This document shows, in pieces, positions 55,374 through 64,000 of a stretch of 64,000 nucleotides of DNA. Each line of letters starts with the position of its first letter. The stretch's first letter is position 1. Both the position numbers and the translations under genes were made by a program. The stretch is from an uncultured Polaribacter sp. (GTDB taxonomy: Bacteria; Bacteroidota; Bacteroidia; Flavobacteriales; Flavobacteriaceae): contig NZ_CANMHM010000002.1 in the NCBI RefSeq assembly GCF_947497695.1, forward strand, positions 124,001 to 188,000. The letters are read 5' to 3'. The notes beneath the pieces are model-generated. The model was not told the DNA's origin. It worked only from the letters and a program-made list of their open reading frames with translations, and did not search any database.

Positions 55374-55877
55374 ATGGATATATTTTTATTACTATTAGGC
55401 TTCGTTTTTGTTTGCTTAGGAATTATTGGCTCTTTTTTACCTGTTTTACCAGGACCTTTAACTAGTTGGATTGGTTTACTTTTATTACATACTACTAAAA
55501 TTGTTCCGATGGATTGGACTTTTCTTGGAATTACTTTGGGTGTAGCTATTCTTATTATGATACTCGATTATCTTATTCCTGCAATGGGGACAAAACGTTT
55601 TGGTGGTACAAAATATGGCGTTTATGGCACTACCATTGGTCTAATTGTTGGTTTGCTCTCTCCTATTCCCTTTGGTATGTTGCTTGGTGCTTTCTTTGGA
55701 GCATTTATTGGAGAGTTAATCTACGATGGAAAAGATACAAACCGAGCTTTAAAAGCTTCTTTTGGAGCATTTCTTGGTTTTTTAGCTTCTGCAACCATTA
55801 AGTTTTCTATTGCTACTGTTTATTTTGTGTTGTTTGTTATTCAGTTTTGGGAGTTTAAAGATGTGTTTTTATTATAA
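55374..55877 (+). CDS. DUF456 family membrane protein
   Basis: This 167-residue protein has about four or five membrane segments with glycine-rich motifs (GSFLPVLPGPLTSWIGLLLL, FGGTKYGVYGTTIGLIVGL, GAFFGAFIGELIYDGKD), the pattern of DUF456. Function is unknown. A TTG at 55341 is in frame, but the ATG at 55374 (MDIFLLLLGF) is the natural start. Confidence 0.88.
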   Translation: MDIFLLLLGFVFVCLGIIGSFLPVLPGPLTSWIGLLLLHTTKIVPMDWTFLGITLGVAILIMILDYLIPAMGTKRFGGTKYGVYGTTIGLIVGLLSPIPFGMLLGAFFGAFIGELIYDGKDTNRALKASFGAFLGFLASATIKFSIATVYFVLFVIQFWEFKDVFLL

Positions 55878-55978
55878 TTGCCTTTTCTTTTCCATTGATG
55901 AATACTGAATCAAGTTCAGAACAGGCTTCTCCAAAAATCTAGACTGATTTTAGTTTTCAATAAACCTACAAACAAGTT

Positions 55979-56064
55979 TAGCCCAGATTGAACGGTCTGT
56001 TTGAGCTCTTTTTTATGCTTTTTCTGCATAAAAAAAGCGAGTAGTGAAAGCTGGAAATAGCTTC
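55979..56064 (+). ncRNA. Structured repeat element, possibly a flavobacterial small RNA
   Basis: TAGCCCAGATTGAACGG opens the element. A strong hairpin, CTC plus TTTTTTATGC pairing with GCATAAAAAA plus GAG (about 56006-56041), follows, and GTAGTGAAAGCTGGAAATAG then CTTC closes it. From memory, very similar sequences recur between genes in Flavobacteriaceae. It may belong to a described RNA motif such as Flavo-1, but I could not check. Confidence 0.5.
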
Positions 56065-56094
56065 AAAAAAAACTTTTTATAAAATTTAGAGTAT

Positions 56095-56154
56095 AAAAAA
56101 AGCGTCCCATTTAAGGGAAGCTTTCCATTGGCTAACAAAACCATGACGCTTTTT
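56095..56154. ncRNA. Three-way-junction hairpin, bidirectional terminator or small RNA
   Basis: AAAAAGCGTC (56097-56106) pairs with GACGCTTTTT (56145-56154). Inside are two smaller hairpins, GGGAAGCTTTCC and TTGGCTAACAAAACCA. A-runs and T-runs flank both sides. It could end transcription on either strand; the extra inner structure is more than a terminator needs. Confidence 0.5.
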
Positions 56155-56264
56155 CGAAAACGCCAAAACAACACAACGATGCTACTCTAACAAAAAGTAG
56201 CATTCAAATATACGATGTTTTTAAAAATCGGCAAGTGAAGTTGTTATTTTAATTTTATTCCTAA

Positions 56265-56295
56265 TTGTCTATTAATTCTAAGCATTGTATCTTTG
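56265..56295 (+). promoter_or_regulatory. lysS promoter
   Basis: TTG at 56265-56267 and TATCTTTG at 56288-56295 are 20 nt apart, an ideal match. The ATG follows after 36 nt. Confidence 0.75.
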
Positions 56296-56331
56296 CAGCC
56301 TTTAATATTTACCAGAAAACATAGATAAAAA

Positions 56332-58026
56332 ATGCAATTATCAGAACAAGAAGTTGTACGTAGAGAAAAGCTTGTAAAATTACGTGCTTTAGGGATCAAT
56401 CCTTATCCAGCAGATTTATTTCCTGTAGATTCTAATTCTAAAGAAATTAAAGAGGATTTTGAAGAAGGTAAAGAGGTTGTGATTGCAGGTCGTTTAATGG
56501 TTATTAATATTCAAGGAAAAGCTTCTTTTGGTCAATTACAAGATGGTGAAGGCAGAATTCAGTTGTATTTTAACAGAGATGAAATTTGCTTAGGAGAAGA
56601 CAAATCTTTATACAATAACGTATTTAAAAAATTATTAGATTTAGGTGATTTTATAGGGATTACTGGTACACTTTTTACAACTAAAGTTGGTGAAAAAACA
56701 GTGATGGTAAAAGATTTTAAGATGCTTTCTAAATCTTTAAAACCTTTACCAATTCCTAAAGTAAAAGATGGGGTTACTTATGATGCTTTTACAGACCCAG
56801 AATTACGTTACAGACAACGTTATGCAGATTTAGTAGTAAACCCACATGTAAAAGAAGTGTTTGTAAAAAGAACCAAATTGTTTAATGCAATGCGTTCTTT
56901 TTTCAACGAATCTGGTTATTTTGAGGTTGAAACTCCGGTTTTACAACCAATTCCTGGAGGTGCAGCAGCAAGACCTTTTATAACACATCACAATTCTTTA
57001 GACATTCCATTATATATGAGAATTGCCAATGAATTATACTTAAAAAGGCTAATTGTTGGTGGTTTTGATGGTGTGTATGAGTTTTCTAAAAACTTTAGAA
57101 ATGAAGGAATGGATAGAACGCATAATCCTGAATTTACAGCCATGGAAATTTATGTTTCTTACAAAGATTACAATTGGATGATGGATTTTGCAGAGCAACT
57201 TTTAGAACATTGTGCCATTGCTGTAAATGGAACATCTGAAGCTGTTTTTGGCGAACATAAAATAGATTTTAAAGCTCCTTATGCAAGAGTTACAATGGCA
57301 GATTCTATTAAACATTTTACTGGTTTTGATATTACTGGTAAAACGGAAGATGAAATTAGAGAGGCTGCAAAATCTATGGATATTTCTGTGGATGAAACCA
57401 TGGGAAAAGGAAAGTTAATTGATGAAATTTTTGGCGAAAAATGTGAAGGAAATTATATTCAGCCAACTTTTATTACAGATTATCCTAAAGAAATGAGTCC
57501 GCTTTGTAAAGAACATAGAGACAACCCAGAGTTAACAGAACGATTTGAATTAATGGTTTGTGGTAAAGAAATTGCCAATGCATATTCTGAGTTAAATGAC
57601 CCAATTGACCAACGTGAACGTTTTGAACATCAACTAAAATTAGCTCAAAAAGGAGATGATGAAGCGACTGAATTTATTGATGAAGATTTTTTACGTGCTT
57701 TAGAGTATGGGATGCCTCCAACCTCTGGAATGGGAATTGGAATGGATAGATTGATTATGTTTTTAACCAACAATCAATCCATACAAGAAGTTTTATTTTT
57801 CCCTCAAATGAGACCAGAGAAAAAAGCACCTTCTATTGAATTAAATGATGAAGAAAAAGCTGTTTTGGCAATAATTACCAAAGCAGAAAAAATAGATTTG
57901 AACGATTTAAAAACACAATCTGGTTTGTCTAACAAAAAATGGGACAAAACCATTAAAGGATTAACAAAAAAAGAAGTTGCCAAAGTTTCTAAAACAGAGG
58001 AAGGATTGTTTGTAGAGACTTTGTAA
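56332..58026 (+). CDS. lysS: Lysyl-tRNA synthetase, class II
   Basis: LysRS charges tRNA(Lys). The 564-residue protein has the OB-fold anticodon domain (about 50-140), class II motif 2 (FRNEGMDRTHNPEFTAMEIY) and motif 3 (GMGIGMDRLIMFL near 465-477). Beyond the usual end at about 500 it carries a C-terminal extension (IELNDEEKAVLAIITKAEKIDLNDLKTQSGLSNKKWDKTIKGL) that looks like a small winged-helix domain, a feature I remember from Bacteroidota LysRS. Confidence 0.96.
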   Translation: MQLSEQEVVRREKLVKLRALGINPYPADLFPVDSNSKEIKEDFEEGKEVVIAGRLMVINIQGKASFGQLQDGEGRIQLYFNRDEICLGEDKSLYNNVFKKLLDLGDFIGITGTLFTTKVGEKTVMVKDFKMLSKSLKPLPIPKVKDGVTYDAFTDPELRYRQRYADLVVNPHVKEVFVKRTKLFNAMRSFFNESGYFEVETPVLQPIPGGAAARPFITHHNSLDIPLYMRIANELYLKRLIVGGFDGVYEFSKNFRNEGMDRTHNPEFTAMEIYVSYKDYNWMMDFAEQLLEHCAIAVNGTSEAVFGEHKIDFKAPYARVTMADSIKHFTGFDITGKTEDEIREAAKSMDISVDETMGKGKLIDEIFGEKCEGNYIQPTFITDYPKEMSPLCKEHRDNPELTERFELMVCGKEIANAYSELNDPIDQRERFEHQLKLAQKGDDEATEFIDEDFLRALEYGMPPTSGMGIGMDRLIMFLTNNQSIQEVLFFPQMRPEKKAPSIELNDEEKAVLAIITKAEKIDLNDLKTQSGLSNKKWDKTIKGLTKKEVAKVSKTEEGLFVETL

Positions 58027-58068
58027 AAAATAGCTGATTCTGAATTTAATTCAAGATCTTATCATATT

Positions 58069-58102
58069 AAAAGGAATTACATCGCTGTAATTCCTTTTTT
58101 TT
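58069..58102 (+). terminator. lysS terminator
   Basis: AAAAGGAATTACA (58069-58081) pairs perfectly with TGTAATTCCTTTT over a TCGC loop, followed by more T. Confidence 0.92.
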
Positions 58103-58165
58103 GTTCCAATTAGTTTAAACTTTAAAAAAATATAAAAAAAAAGTTAACAACAAAGACAAAAGTCG

Positions 58166-58182
58166 TATATTTGAAGTCAAAT
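58166..58182 (+). promoter_or_regulatory. Promoter box and operator of the toxin-antitoxin pair
   Basis: TATATTTG (58166-58173) fits the -7 consensus. The palindrome ATTTGA-AG-TCAAAT (58169-58182) overlaps it and is a likely operator for autoregulation by the antitoxin. An ATG at 58181 overlaps the palindrome, which argues for the next ATG at 58193 as the start. Confidence 0.6.
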
Positions 58183-58192
58183 GTACTTATCC

Positions 58193-58684
58193 ATGACTTA
58201 TAAAGAAAACAACACAGATAATTTTGTAAATGAAGCATTTAGTGGTTACATAACTAATGCTCCCTTTAATTTAAATTCAGAAAAAATAAGTTTCTCAAGT
58301 TTTTTTGAAAACAAAATGCTAATTATTCAAGTTATTAAAAGAGGTTTGCCTTATAAATTGTTTAATATTATTAAAAATATGATTCCTTTTACAGAAGAAG
58401 ATTGGGCAAACTATTTAAATATTTCTACAAAATCTTTACAAAGATATAGCAACGATAAAAACTTTATTTTTAAGCCAATTCACACAGAAAAAATAATTGA
58501 AATTGCAGAAGTTAATAATTTAGGAAAACAAGTTTTTGATACCAAAGAGCAATTTTATTTATGGTTAAAAACACCTTCTTATGCATTAAACAACTTAAAA
58601 CCCGCAGAACTTTTAAAAGATTCTTATGGTAAAGAGCTCGTTTTAGAAGAGCTTAACAGAATAGAACATGGTGTTTTTGCCTAA
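58193..58684 (+). CDS. MbcA/ParS/Xre-type antitoxin
   Basis: This 163-residue protein fits the antitoxin class paired with RES toxins: an N-terminal Xre-like helical DNA-binding part (FTEEDWANYLNISTKSLQRYSND) and a C-terminal DUF2384/MbcA part (AEVNNLGKQVFDTKEQFYLWLKTPSYALNNLKPAELLKDSYGKELVLEELNRIEHGVFA). The C-terminus should block the toxin's active site. Its stop overlaps the toxin start by one base (TAATG). Confidence 0.9.
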   Translation: MTYKENNTDNFVNEAFSGYITNAPFNLNSEKISFSSFFENKMLIIQVIKRGLPYKLFNIIKNMIPFTEEDWANYLNISTKSLQRYSNDKNFIFKPIHTEKIIEIAEVNNLGKQVFDTKEQFYLWLKTPSYALNNLKPAELLKDSYGKELVLEELNRIEHGVFA

Positions 58685-59145
58685 TGAAAATCTATAGACT
58701 TTCTAAACAAAAATACGCCAACTCATTTAACGGAAAAGGTGCTGCAAAATCTAATAATAGATGGAACTCTAAAGGAACAGAAGTTATTTACACAGCAGAA
58801 AGTAGAGCTTTGGCAATGGCAGAAGTTGCAGTACATTTAACTATTGCTACCTTACCAAAAGATTACGTAATGATTACTATTGATGTACCAAGCAGTGTTT
58901 CTATCCAAAAATTAAAGGTAAAAAAACTATCTAAAAACTGGAGCAACAATCCTTCTGTTTCTGAAACAAAAAAAATTGGAGACAACTTTATAAATGCTAT
59001 GGAATCTTGTATTTTAAAAGTACCTTCTGCAGTTGTACAAGGAGACTTTAATTACCTTATAAATCCTTATCATAAAGACTTTAAAAAAATTAAAATTATT
59101 GAAATAACTCATTTTCCTTTTGATAAAAGAATGATATTTCAGTAA
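58684..59145 (+). CDS. RES-domain toxin
   Basis: RES toxins attack NAD+ or modify proteins with ADP-ribose, stopping growth. The 153-residue protein has the opening IYRLSKQKYA, Arg26-Trp27-Asn in RWNSKGTEVIYTAES, Glu47 in AMAEVAVHL and Ser115 in VPSAVVQGDFNYLINPYH. These Arg, Glu and Ser positions give the family its name. It is translationally coupled to the antitoxin. The glutaminase gene begins 13 nt downstream. Confidence 0.92.
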   Translation: MKIYRLSKQKYANSFNGKGAAKSNNRWNSKGTEVIYTAESRALAMAEVAVHLTIATLPKDYVMITIDVPSSVSIQKLKVKKLSKNWSNNPSVSETKKIGDNFINAMESCILKVPSAVVQGDFNYLINPYHKDFKKIKIIEITHFPFDKRMIFQ

Positions 59146-59158
59146 CAATAAATTAGCA

Positions 59159-60076
59159 ATGAAAAATTATCAAGAATTAATTGAAGACATTTACTTAGAT
59201 CTAAAAAAAGTAGATGATATTGGTAAAGTAGCGAATTACATTCCTGAATTGGCATTAGTAGACCCAAACAACTTTGGAGCAAGTATTACAACAATTAACA
59301 ATGAAAATTTTGGTGTGGGAGATTTTAGTAAAAAATTCTCTATACAAAGTGTTACAAAAATCCTTTCATTAACTTTAGCTTACAAACTAGAAGGAGAAAA
59401 ACTTTGGGAAAGAGTTGATGTTGAACCTTCTGGAAAACCGTTTAATTCATTATTACAACTAGAAGCAGATTTTGGTAAACCTAGAAATCCTTTTATAAAT
59501 GCTGGCGCAATCGTAGTTTGTGATGTTTTATTTAGCCACCTTAAAAATCCAAAAAAAGATTTTTTAAACTTTTGTAAAGAAATTTCTAATAACGATACTT
59601 TAAACTATAATAAGAAAATCGCTGATTCAGAAAAAAGTGCTGGTTTTAGAAATATAGCATTGTGTAACTTTATAAAATCTTTTGGAAACATTAAAAATAG
59701 TGTTGGTGAAGTATTGGATTTCTACTTTCATATCTGTTCTTTAGAAATGACTTGTAAAGAACTTTCTGAAATATTTTTATACCTAACAGAAGATCATTTT
59801 ATAACTAAAAAAGGCAATACTGTTATAACAGAAAGCCAAACTAAAAGAATCAATGCAATTATGCTTACTTGTGGTTTTTATGATGAATCTGGGGAGTTTG
59901 CTTTTCGAGTTGGTTTACCTGGCAAAAGTGGTGTTGGAGGAGGGATTATAGCAATTCATCCTAATAAATATTGTATCGCAGTTTGGAGTCCTAAATTAAA
60001 TAAAAAAGGAAATTCATACAAAGGGATGTTATTTTTAGAGAGATTTACATCTAAAACAACCTCTTCAATTTTCTAA
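59159..60076 (+). CDS. glsA: Glutaminase
   Basis: Glutaminase hydrolyses glutamine to glutamate and ammonia. The 305-residue protein belongs to the serine-dependent beta-lactamase-like family: Ser64-x-x-Lys67 in FSIQSVTK, EPSGKPFNS, NAGAIV, and GLPGKSGVGGGI near the end. The length is normal. It starts only 13 nt after the RES toxin stop without an obvious promoter between, so it may share the toxin transcript; a functional connection is not established. Confidence 0.94.
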   Translation: MKNYQELIEDIYLDLKKVDDIGKVANYIPELALVDPNNFGASITTINNENFGVGDFSKKFSIQSVTKILSLTLAYKLEGEKLWERVDVEPSGKPFNSLLQLEADFGKPRNPFINAGAIVVCDVLFSHLKNPKKDFLNFCKEISNNDTLNYNKKIADSEKSAGFRNIALCNFIKSFGNIKNSVGEVLDFYFHICSLEMTCKELSEIFLYLTEDHFITKKGNTVITESQTKRINAIMLTCGFYDESGEFAFRVGLPGKSGVGGGIIAIHPNKYCIAVWSPKLNKKGNSYKGMLFLERFTSKTTSSIF

Positions 60077-60125
60077 AATTGTTTAAATTTTAAAAACAAT
60101 TTAGCATTTTATTCATTCAATAATA

Positions 60126-62060
60126 ATGAAACAAAATAGTGTAGATTCTTTTTCATTTGATGAATACCCTACAACAGATGAAAATTTGTGGTTATCCTAT
60201 TCTAAAAAAGAAACTACTTTTAAAATTTGGTCTCCTAGAGCAAATGCTGTAAAACTAAACTTTTACAAAACAGGAAATAATACTGATATTTACAAGAAAA
60301 CGACTCTAAATCATCAAAAAAACGGATTATGGACTAAAACTATTAAAGGAGATTTAAAAGGAATTTATTATACCTATCAAATATCTATTGATAATTATTG
60401 GTTAGCAGAAACTCCTGGGGTTTATGCAAAAGCAGTTGGTGTAAATGGCAACAGAGCAATGGTTTTAAATTTTGATGAAACCAATCCTGAAAATTGGAGT
60501 AATGATAATTTTATAACTTTAAAATCGCCAAATGATGCTATAATTTACGAATTGCACATTCGTGATTTTACTTTTCAAAAAGAAGCAAATTCTAAATTTG
60601 CTGGCAAATATCTGGGTTTGGTTGAAAAAGATACAAAAAGCAATCTAAATATTAATACTGCAATAAATCACATCAAAGAATTAGATATTACACACGTACA
60701 TTTATTACCCTGTTTTGATTATTATTCTATTGATGAAAGCAATTTAGAAAAACCACAATATAATTGGGGATATGACCCACAAAACTACAATGTGCCAGAA
60801 GGTTCTTATGCTACAAATCCATTTGATGCTGCAATAAGAATTAAAGAGTTTAAAATGATGATTAAAGCATTTCACGATGCAAATATTGGTATTGTTTTAG
60901 ATGTAGCTTACAATCACACTGGTAAAACTGAAAGCTCAAATTTTAATTTAGAAAACCCTAATTATTATTATCGTTTTGATGATAAAGGTAATTTTTCTGA
61001 TGCTTCTGATTGTGGCAACGAAATAGCATCAGAAAGAAAAATGACACGTAAATTTATCGTTGAGTCTGTAAAATATTGGACTCAAGAATATCATATAGAT
61101 GGTTTTCGTTTCGATTTAATGGGGATTCATGATATAGAAACCATGAATTTAATTGCTTCTGAAGTCAAAAAAATAAATAAAAACACACTCATTTATGGCG
61201 AAGGTTGGACAGCAAATAAATCTGTATTTCCAGAAAAAAAACGTGCATTAAAAAAATACACCACCAAAATGCCACAAATTGGTGTATTTTGTGATGAATT
61301 AAGAGACGGAATTAAAGGGAGTGTTTTTGATGCTAAAAATACTGGTTTTGTAAATGGAGCAAAAAATAGTGAGGAATCTGTAAAATTTGGAATTGTAGGT
61401 GCTATCAATCATCCTCAAATTGATTATCAAAAAGTAAATTACTCTAAAAAACCCTGGGCAAAAAAACCTTGGCAAGCAATTAATTATGTTTCTTGTCATG
61501 ATAATCATACGTTATTTGATAAACTAAAAATATCAACACCCGATGCTTCTTTTAATGAAATCAAAGCAATGCACAAATTGGCAACTGCTATTGTTTTAAC
61601 TTCACAAGGAACCCCTTTTTTACATGCTGGCTCAGAAATAATGCGAACCAAAAGAGGAGACGATAATTCTTACAAATCTTCAGATAAAATCAATCAAATA
61701 GATTGGAAGTTAAAAGTTGAAAATGCTGATATTTTTAGATACTATCAGAATTTAATAAAACTAAGAAAAAAGCATCCCGCATTTAGAATGCAAACTGCAA
61801 TAGATGTTCAGAAAAACTTAGTCTTTGAAAAAACAGAAAATGAATTCATTTCTTATCAACTTAAAAATAATGCAAATAATGATTCCTGGAAAAATGTTTT
61901 AGTGGTTTATAATGCAAAAAATAAAACTGTAAATTACAAATTAGATAGAACATGGCAAATTGCAGTTTTTAATACTATTTTTGATTTTGATGGAAAAATA
62001 AGTATTTCTAATGCTATAAATATACCTTCAGTTTCGATGGTAATTTTATTTGAAGTATAA
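60126..62060 (+). CDS. pulA: Type I pullulanase (GH13)
   Basis: The enzyme cleaves alpha-1,6 branches in glycogen, starch or pullulan. Residues about 18-120 form a CBM48-type domain. The GH13 catalytic domain has the type I pullulanase motif YNWGYDP (212-218), nucleophile Asp330 in DGFRFD, acid Glu359 in YGEGW and Asp459 in SCHDNH. It has no signal peptide, so it acts in the cytoplasm on stored glycogen or imported oligosaccharides. It begins 49 nt after the glutaminase. Confidence 0.94.
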   Translation: MKQNSVDSFSFDEYPTTDENLWLSYSKKETTFKIWSPRANAVKLNFYKTGNNTDIYKKTTLNHQKNGLWTKTIKGDLKGIYYTYQISIDNYWLAETPGVYAKAVGVNGNRAMVLNFDETNPENWSNDNFITLKSPNDAIIYELHIRDFTFQKEANSKFAGKYLGLVEKDTKSNLNINTAINHIKELDITHVHLLPCFDYYSIDESNLEKPQYNWGYDPQNYNVPEGSYATNPFDAAIRIKEFKMMIKAFHDANIGIVLDVAYNHTGKTESSNFNLENPNYYYRFDDKGNFSDASDCGNEIASERKMTRKFIVESVKYWTQEYHIDGFRFDLMGIHDIETMNLIASEVKKINKNTLIYGEGWTANKSVFPEKKRALKKYTTKMPQIGVFCDELRDGIKGSVFDAKNTGFVNGAKNSEESVKFGIVGAINHPQIDYQKVNYSKKPWAKKPWQAINYVSCHDNHTLFDKLKISTPDASFNEIKAMHKLATAIVLTSQGTPFLHAGSEIMRTKRGDDNSYKSSDKINQIDWKLKVENADIFRYYQNLIKLRKKHPAFRMQTAIDVQKNLVFEKTENEFISYQLKNNANNDSWKNVLVVYNAKNKTVNYKLDRTWQIAVFNTIFDFDGKISISNAINIPSVSMVILFEV

Positions 62061-62150
62061 TTTAGAGAAACATTAAACTGAAAATTTTCTAAAAGTTCAC
62101 TGCTATTTTTTTGAACATTACAATCAACTAAAAATTATGGTATTATAAAA

Positions 62151-62176
62151 AAAGAGGCTTTTAAAAAAGCCTCTTA
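62151..62176 (-). terminator. katG terminator
   Basis: On the minus strand AAGAGGCTTTT pairs with AAAAGCCTCTT over a short A/T loop and is followed by a run of T. It lies about 22 nt after the katG stop. Confidence 0.85.
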
Positions 62177-62197
62177 TCATAATTAAAAATATGTTGT

Positions 62198-64000
62198 TTA
62201 TAAATCAAAACGATCTAAATTCATTACTTTAGTCCAAGCTTTTACAAAATCGTTTACAAAAGTTTGCTCACCATCATTTGCAGCGTAAACTTCACTAACA
62301 GCTCTCAATTCTGTATTAGAAGCAAATATTAAATCTGCTCTAGAACCTACAAACTCTATTTTACCTGTTTTTCTGTTTTTTCCTTCAAAAATTTTATCTT
62401 CAGAAGATGTGGCTTTCCAAGTATACGTAAAGTCTAAAATATTGGTAAAGAAATCATTTGTTAAATGCCCAACATTATTTGTAAAAACACCATGTTTAGA
62501 TTGATCATAATTAGCACCAAGAACTCTCATTCCACCAATTAAAGCAGTCATTTCTGGAATAGAAAGTGTTAGTAAATTTGCTTTATCAATTAATAAATCT
62601 TCCGCTGAAAGTTTTAAATCAGACTTTATAAAATTTCTAAATCCATCTGAAATTGGCTCTAAATAGCCAAAAGATTCTAAATCTGTATTTTCCTGCAAAG
62701 CATCTCCTCTTCCTTGAGAAAAAGGAACAGAAATGGTATAACCAGCGTTTTTAGCAGCTTGCTCAACAGCAGCAGAACCACCTAAAACAATTAAATCTGC
62801 AATAGAAACATCTCCACTAAAAGAAGCTTTAATTTCTTCGTATTTTGCTAATACTTTATTTAACTCATAAGGGTTATTTACTGCCCAACTTTTCTGAGGT
62901 TCTAAACGAATTCTACCTCCATTTGCGCCCCCTCTTTTGTCTGACCCTCTATAAGTAGATGCAGATGCCCAAGCAGTGGTAACTAATTGAGAAATTGATA
63001 ACCCAGAATTTAAGATTTTATTTTTTAATGTAGAAATCTCAGCATCATTTAAAGAATAATTTACAGCAGGAATTGGATCTTGCCAAAGTAATTGTTCTTT
63101 AGGTACTTCTGGCCCTAAATATCTATTAACAGGTCCCATATCTCTATGAGTTAATTTGAACCATGCTTTAGCAAAAGCATCTTCAAAAGCCTTTTGATCT
63201 TTATGAAAACGTTTTGAAATTTCTAAATAAACAGGATCTACTTTTAAGGCCATATCTGCAGTAGACATCATAATGTCTTGAGTACCATTTGCATCACCAG
63301 CTTTTGGAGCTTTTCTAGCATTAGAAGCTTCAGTTGGTTTCCATTGGTGTGCACCTGCAGGACTTTTTGTTAACTCCCAATCGTAATTTAATAATACATC
63401 AAAATACTCATCATCCCATTTAGTTGGGCTTGGTGTCCAAGCACCTTCTAAACCACTCGTAATTGTATCATCTAAAACCCCAGTTTTAAAAGAATTTTTC
63501 CAACCAGTACTCATTTCTTCAATAGGAGCACCATGAGGTTCTTTGCCTACATACTTATCTGGATCTGCTGCACCGTGAGCTTTTCCAAAAGTATGTCCTC
63601 CAGCAACTAAAGCAACCGTTTCTTCATCGTTCATTGCCATTCTACCAAATGTAATTCTAATATCGTGAGCAGATTTAAGGGGATCAGGCTCTCCATTTGG
63701 ACCTTCTGGGTTTACATAAATTAGTCCCATGTGAACAGCACCTAAGTGTCCTTCTAAATCACCATTATCAGTTTCATATCTCTTTTCGTTATCTAACCAA
63801 CCTGTTTCACTACCCCAGTAAATATCTTGTTCTGGTTCCCAGATATCTTCTCTTCCTGCTGCAAAGCCAAAAGTTTTAAAACCCATAGACTCAAGAGCAC
63901 AATTACCTGCTAAAATCATTAAATCTGCCCAAGAAATTTTATTTCCATATTTCTTTTTCACTGGCCAAAGTAACAAACGAGCTTTGTCTAAATTGCCATT
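62198..64000 (-). CDS. katG: Catalase-peroxidase KatG, N-terminus beyond window
   Basis: KatG destroys hydrogen peroxide with a heme cofactor. The frame is open to the last base of the window, giving 600 visible residues of about 730; the N-terminal part with the distal heme-pocket residues lies outside. Visible marks are [33 protein letters not shown], the crosslink tyrosine segment [12 protein letters not shown], the proximal heme histidine in [14 protein letters not shown], and the duplicated C-terminal domain ending [23 protein letters not shown] near 63976 could be mistaken for a start but the conserved sequence continues past it. It has its own terminator. Confidence 0.96.
   Translation of the reverse strand, partial: NGNLDKARLLLWPVKKKYGNKISWADLMILAGNCALESMGFKTFGFAAGREDIWEPEQDIYWGSETGWLDNEKRYETDNGDLEGHLGAVHMGLIYVNPEGPNGEPDPLKSAHDIRITFGRMAMNDEETVALVAGGHTFGKAHGAADPDKYVGKEPHGAPIEEMSTGWKNSFKTGVLDDTITSGLEGAWTPSPTKWDDEYFDVLLNYDWELTKSPAGAHQWKPTEASNARKAPKAGDANGTQDIMMSTADMALKVDPVYLEISKRFHKDQKAFEDAFAKAWFKLTHRDMGPVNRYLGPEVPKEQLLWQDPIPAVNYSLNDAEISTLKNKILNSGLSISQLVTTAWASASTYRGSDKRGGANGGRIRLEPQKSWAVNNPYELNKVLAKYEEIKASFSGDVSIADLIVLGGSAAVEQAAKNAGYTISVPFSQGRGDALQENTDLESFGYLEPISDGFRNFIKSDLKLSAEDLLIDKANLLTLSIPEMTALIGGMRVLGANYDQSKHGVFTNNVGHLTNDFFTNILDFTYTWKATSSEDKIFEGKNRKTGKIEFVGSRADLIFASNTELRAVSEVYAANDGEQTFVNDFVKAWTKVMNLDRFDL

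Larger units (their letters stand above)
55878..56331. other. Intergenic region before lysS with two structured elements
   Basis: This 454-nt gap holds two folded elements (55979-56064 and 56095-56154), a further small hairpin near 56177-56204 (ATGCTACT with AGTAGCAT), and the lysS promoter. No protein gene was seen. Confidence 0.6.

Noticed and set aside
55514..55801. 95-codon plus-strand frame rich in Trp, Tyr and Ser inside the DUF456 gene
   Set aside because: It overlaps a membrane protein gene in another frame, and its odd composition comes from glycine- and leucine-rich codons read out of frame.
56014..56043. Nine-codon frame MLFLHKKSE before lysS as a Lys leader peptide
   Set aside because: Only two Lys codons, and the frame lies inside the stem of the repeat element at 55979-56064. 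The lysS promoter is downstream of it, so it cannot act as a leader for that transcript.

Overview
The window is low-GC DNA from a marine-type member of the Bacteroidota, most likely Flavobacteriaceae (Polaribacter-like; genus inferred, not proven). The evidence is SusC/SusD pairs, a type IX secretion C-terminal tail, promoters of the Bacteroidota form TAnnTTTG with TTG about 20 nt upstream, and lipoprotein signals typical of the phylum.

Layout. 1-12810 is a polysaccharide utilisation locus on the minus strand: SusC, SusD, a second SusC and SusD, a DUF5627-like lipoprotein, then an S1 sulfatase cut by the left edge. The susC and sulfatase genes share a 20-nt direct-repeat element, a likely common operator. 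13446-15932 is a secreted GH9 glucanase. 15974-21194 is the most interesting part: gatC, gatA and one gene in which GatB is fused to a complete aspartyl-tRNA synthetase, all behind a leader encoding a 15-residue peptide with nine asparagines and a terminator. I read it as a covalently linked Asn-transamidosome controlled by attenuation that senses Asn-tRNA. 21319-26546 has a porin, gyrB, a DUF6588 protein and a lipoprotein. 26750-34241 is a complete trp operon (leader, trpE, G, D, C, F, B, A) with a classical Trp-Trp-Trp attenuator. A four-helix-bundle gene is inserted in it, and nearly every spacer holds a different palindromic repeat. 34262-43875 has an FKBP lipoprotein, a double CDGSH protein, a barrel/TPR pair, ftsE and a small glycosyltransferase cluster. 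44062-58026 is housekeeping: mdh, recQ, secDF, an HPRT-adenylate kinase fusion, obg, two small exported proteins, a DUF456 protein and lysS. 58193-62060 has a ParS/RES toxin-antitoxin pair, a glutaminase and a cytoplasmic pullulanase. katG runs off the right edge.

How the parts work together. The two leader regions (trp at 26789, gat at 21168) have the same design: a promoter very close to a 15-codon peptide, an antiterminator segment starting 3-5 nt after the peptide stop codon, then a strong terminator. The trp case is a known kind of regulation. The same design with asparagine codons before gatCAB-aspS suggests that the fused enzyme mainly supplies Asn-tRNA and that its synthesis rises when that charged tRNA is scarce. 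No tRNA, rRNA, CRISPR array or insertion sequence was recognised.
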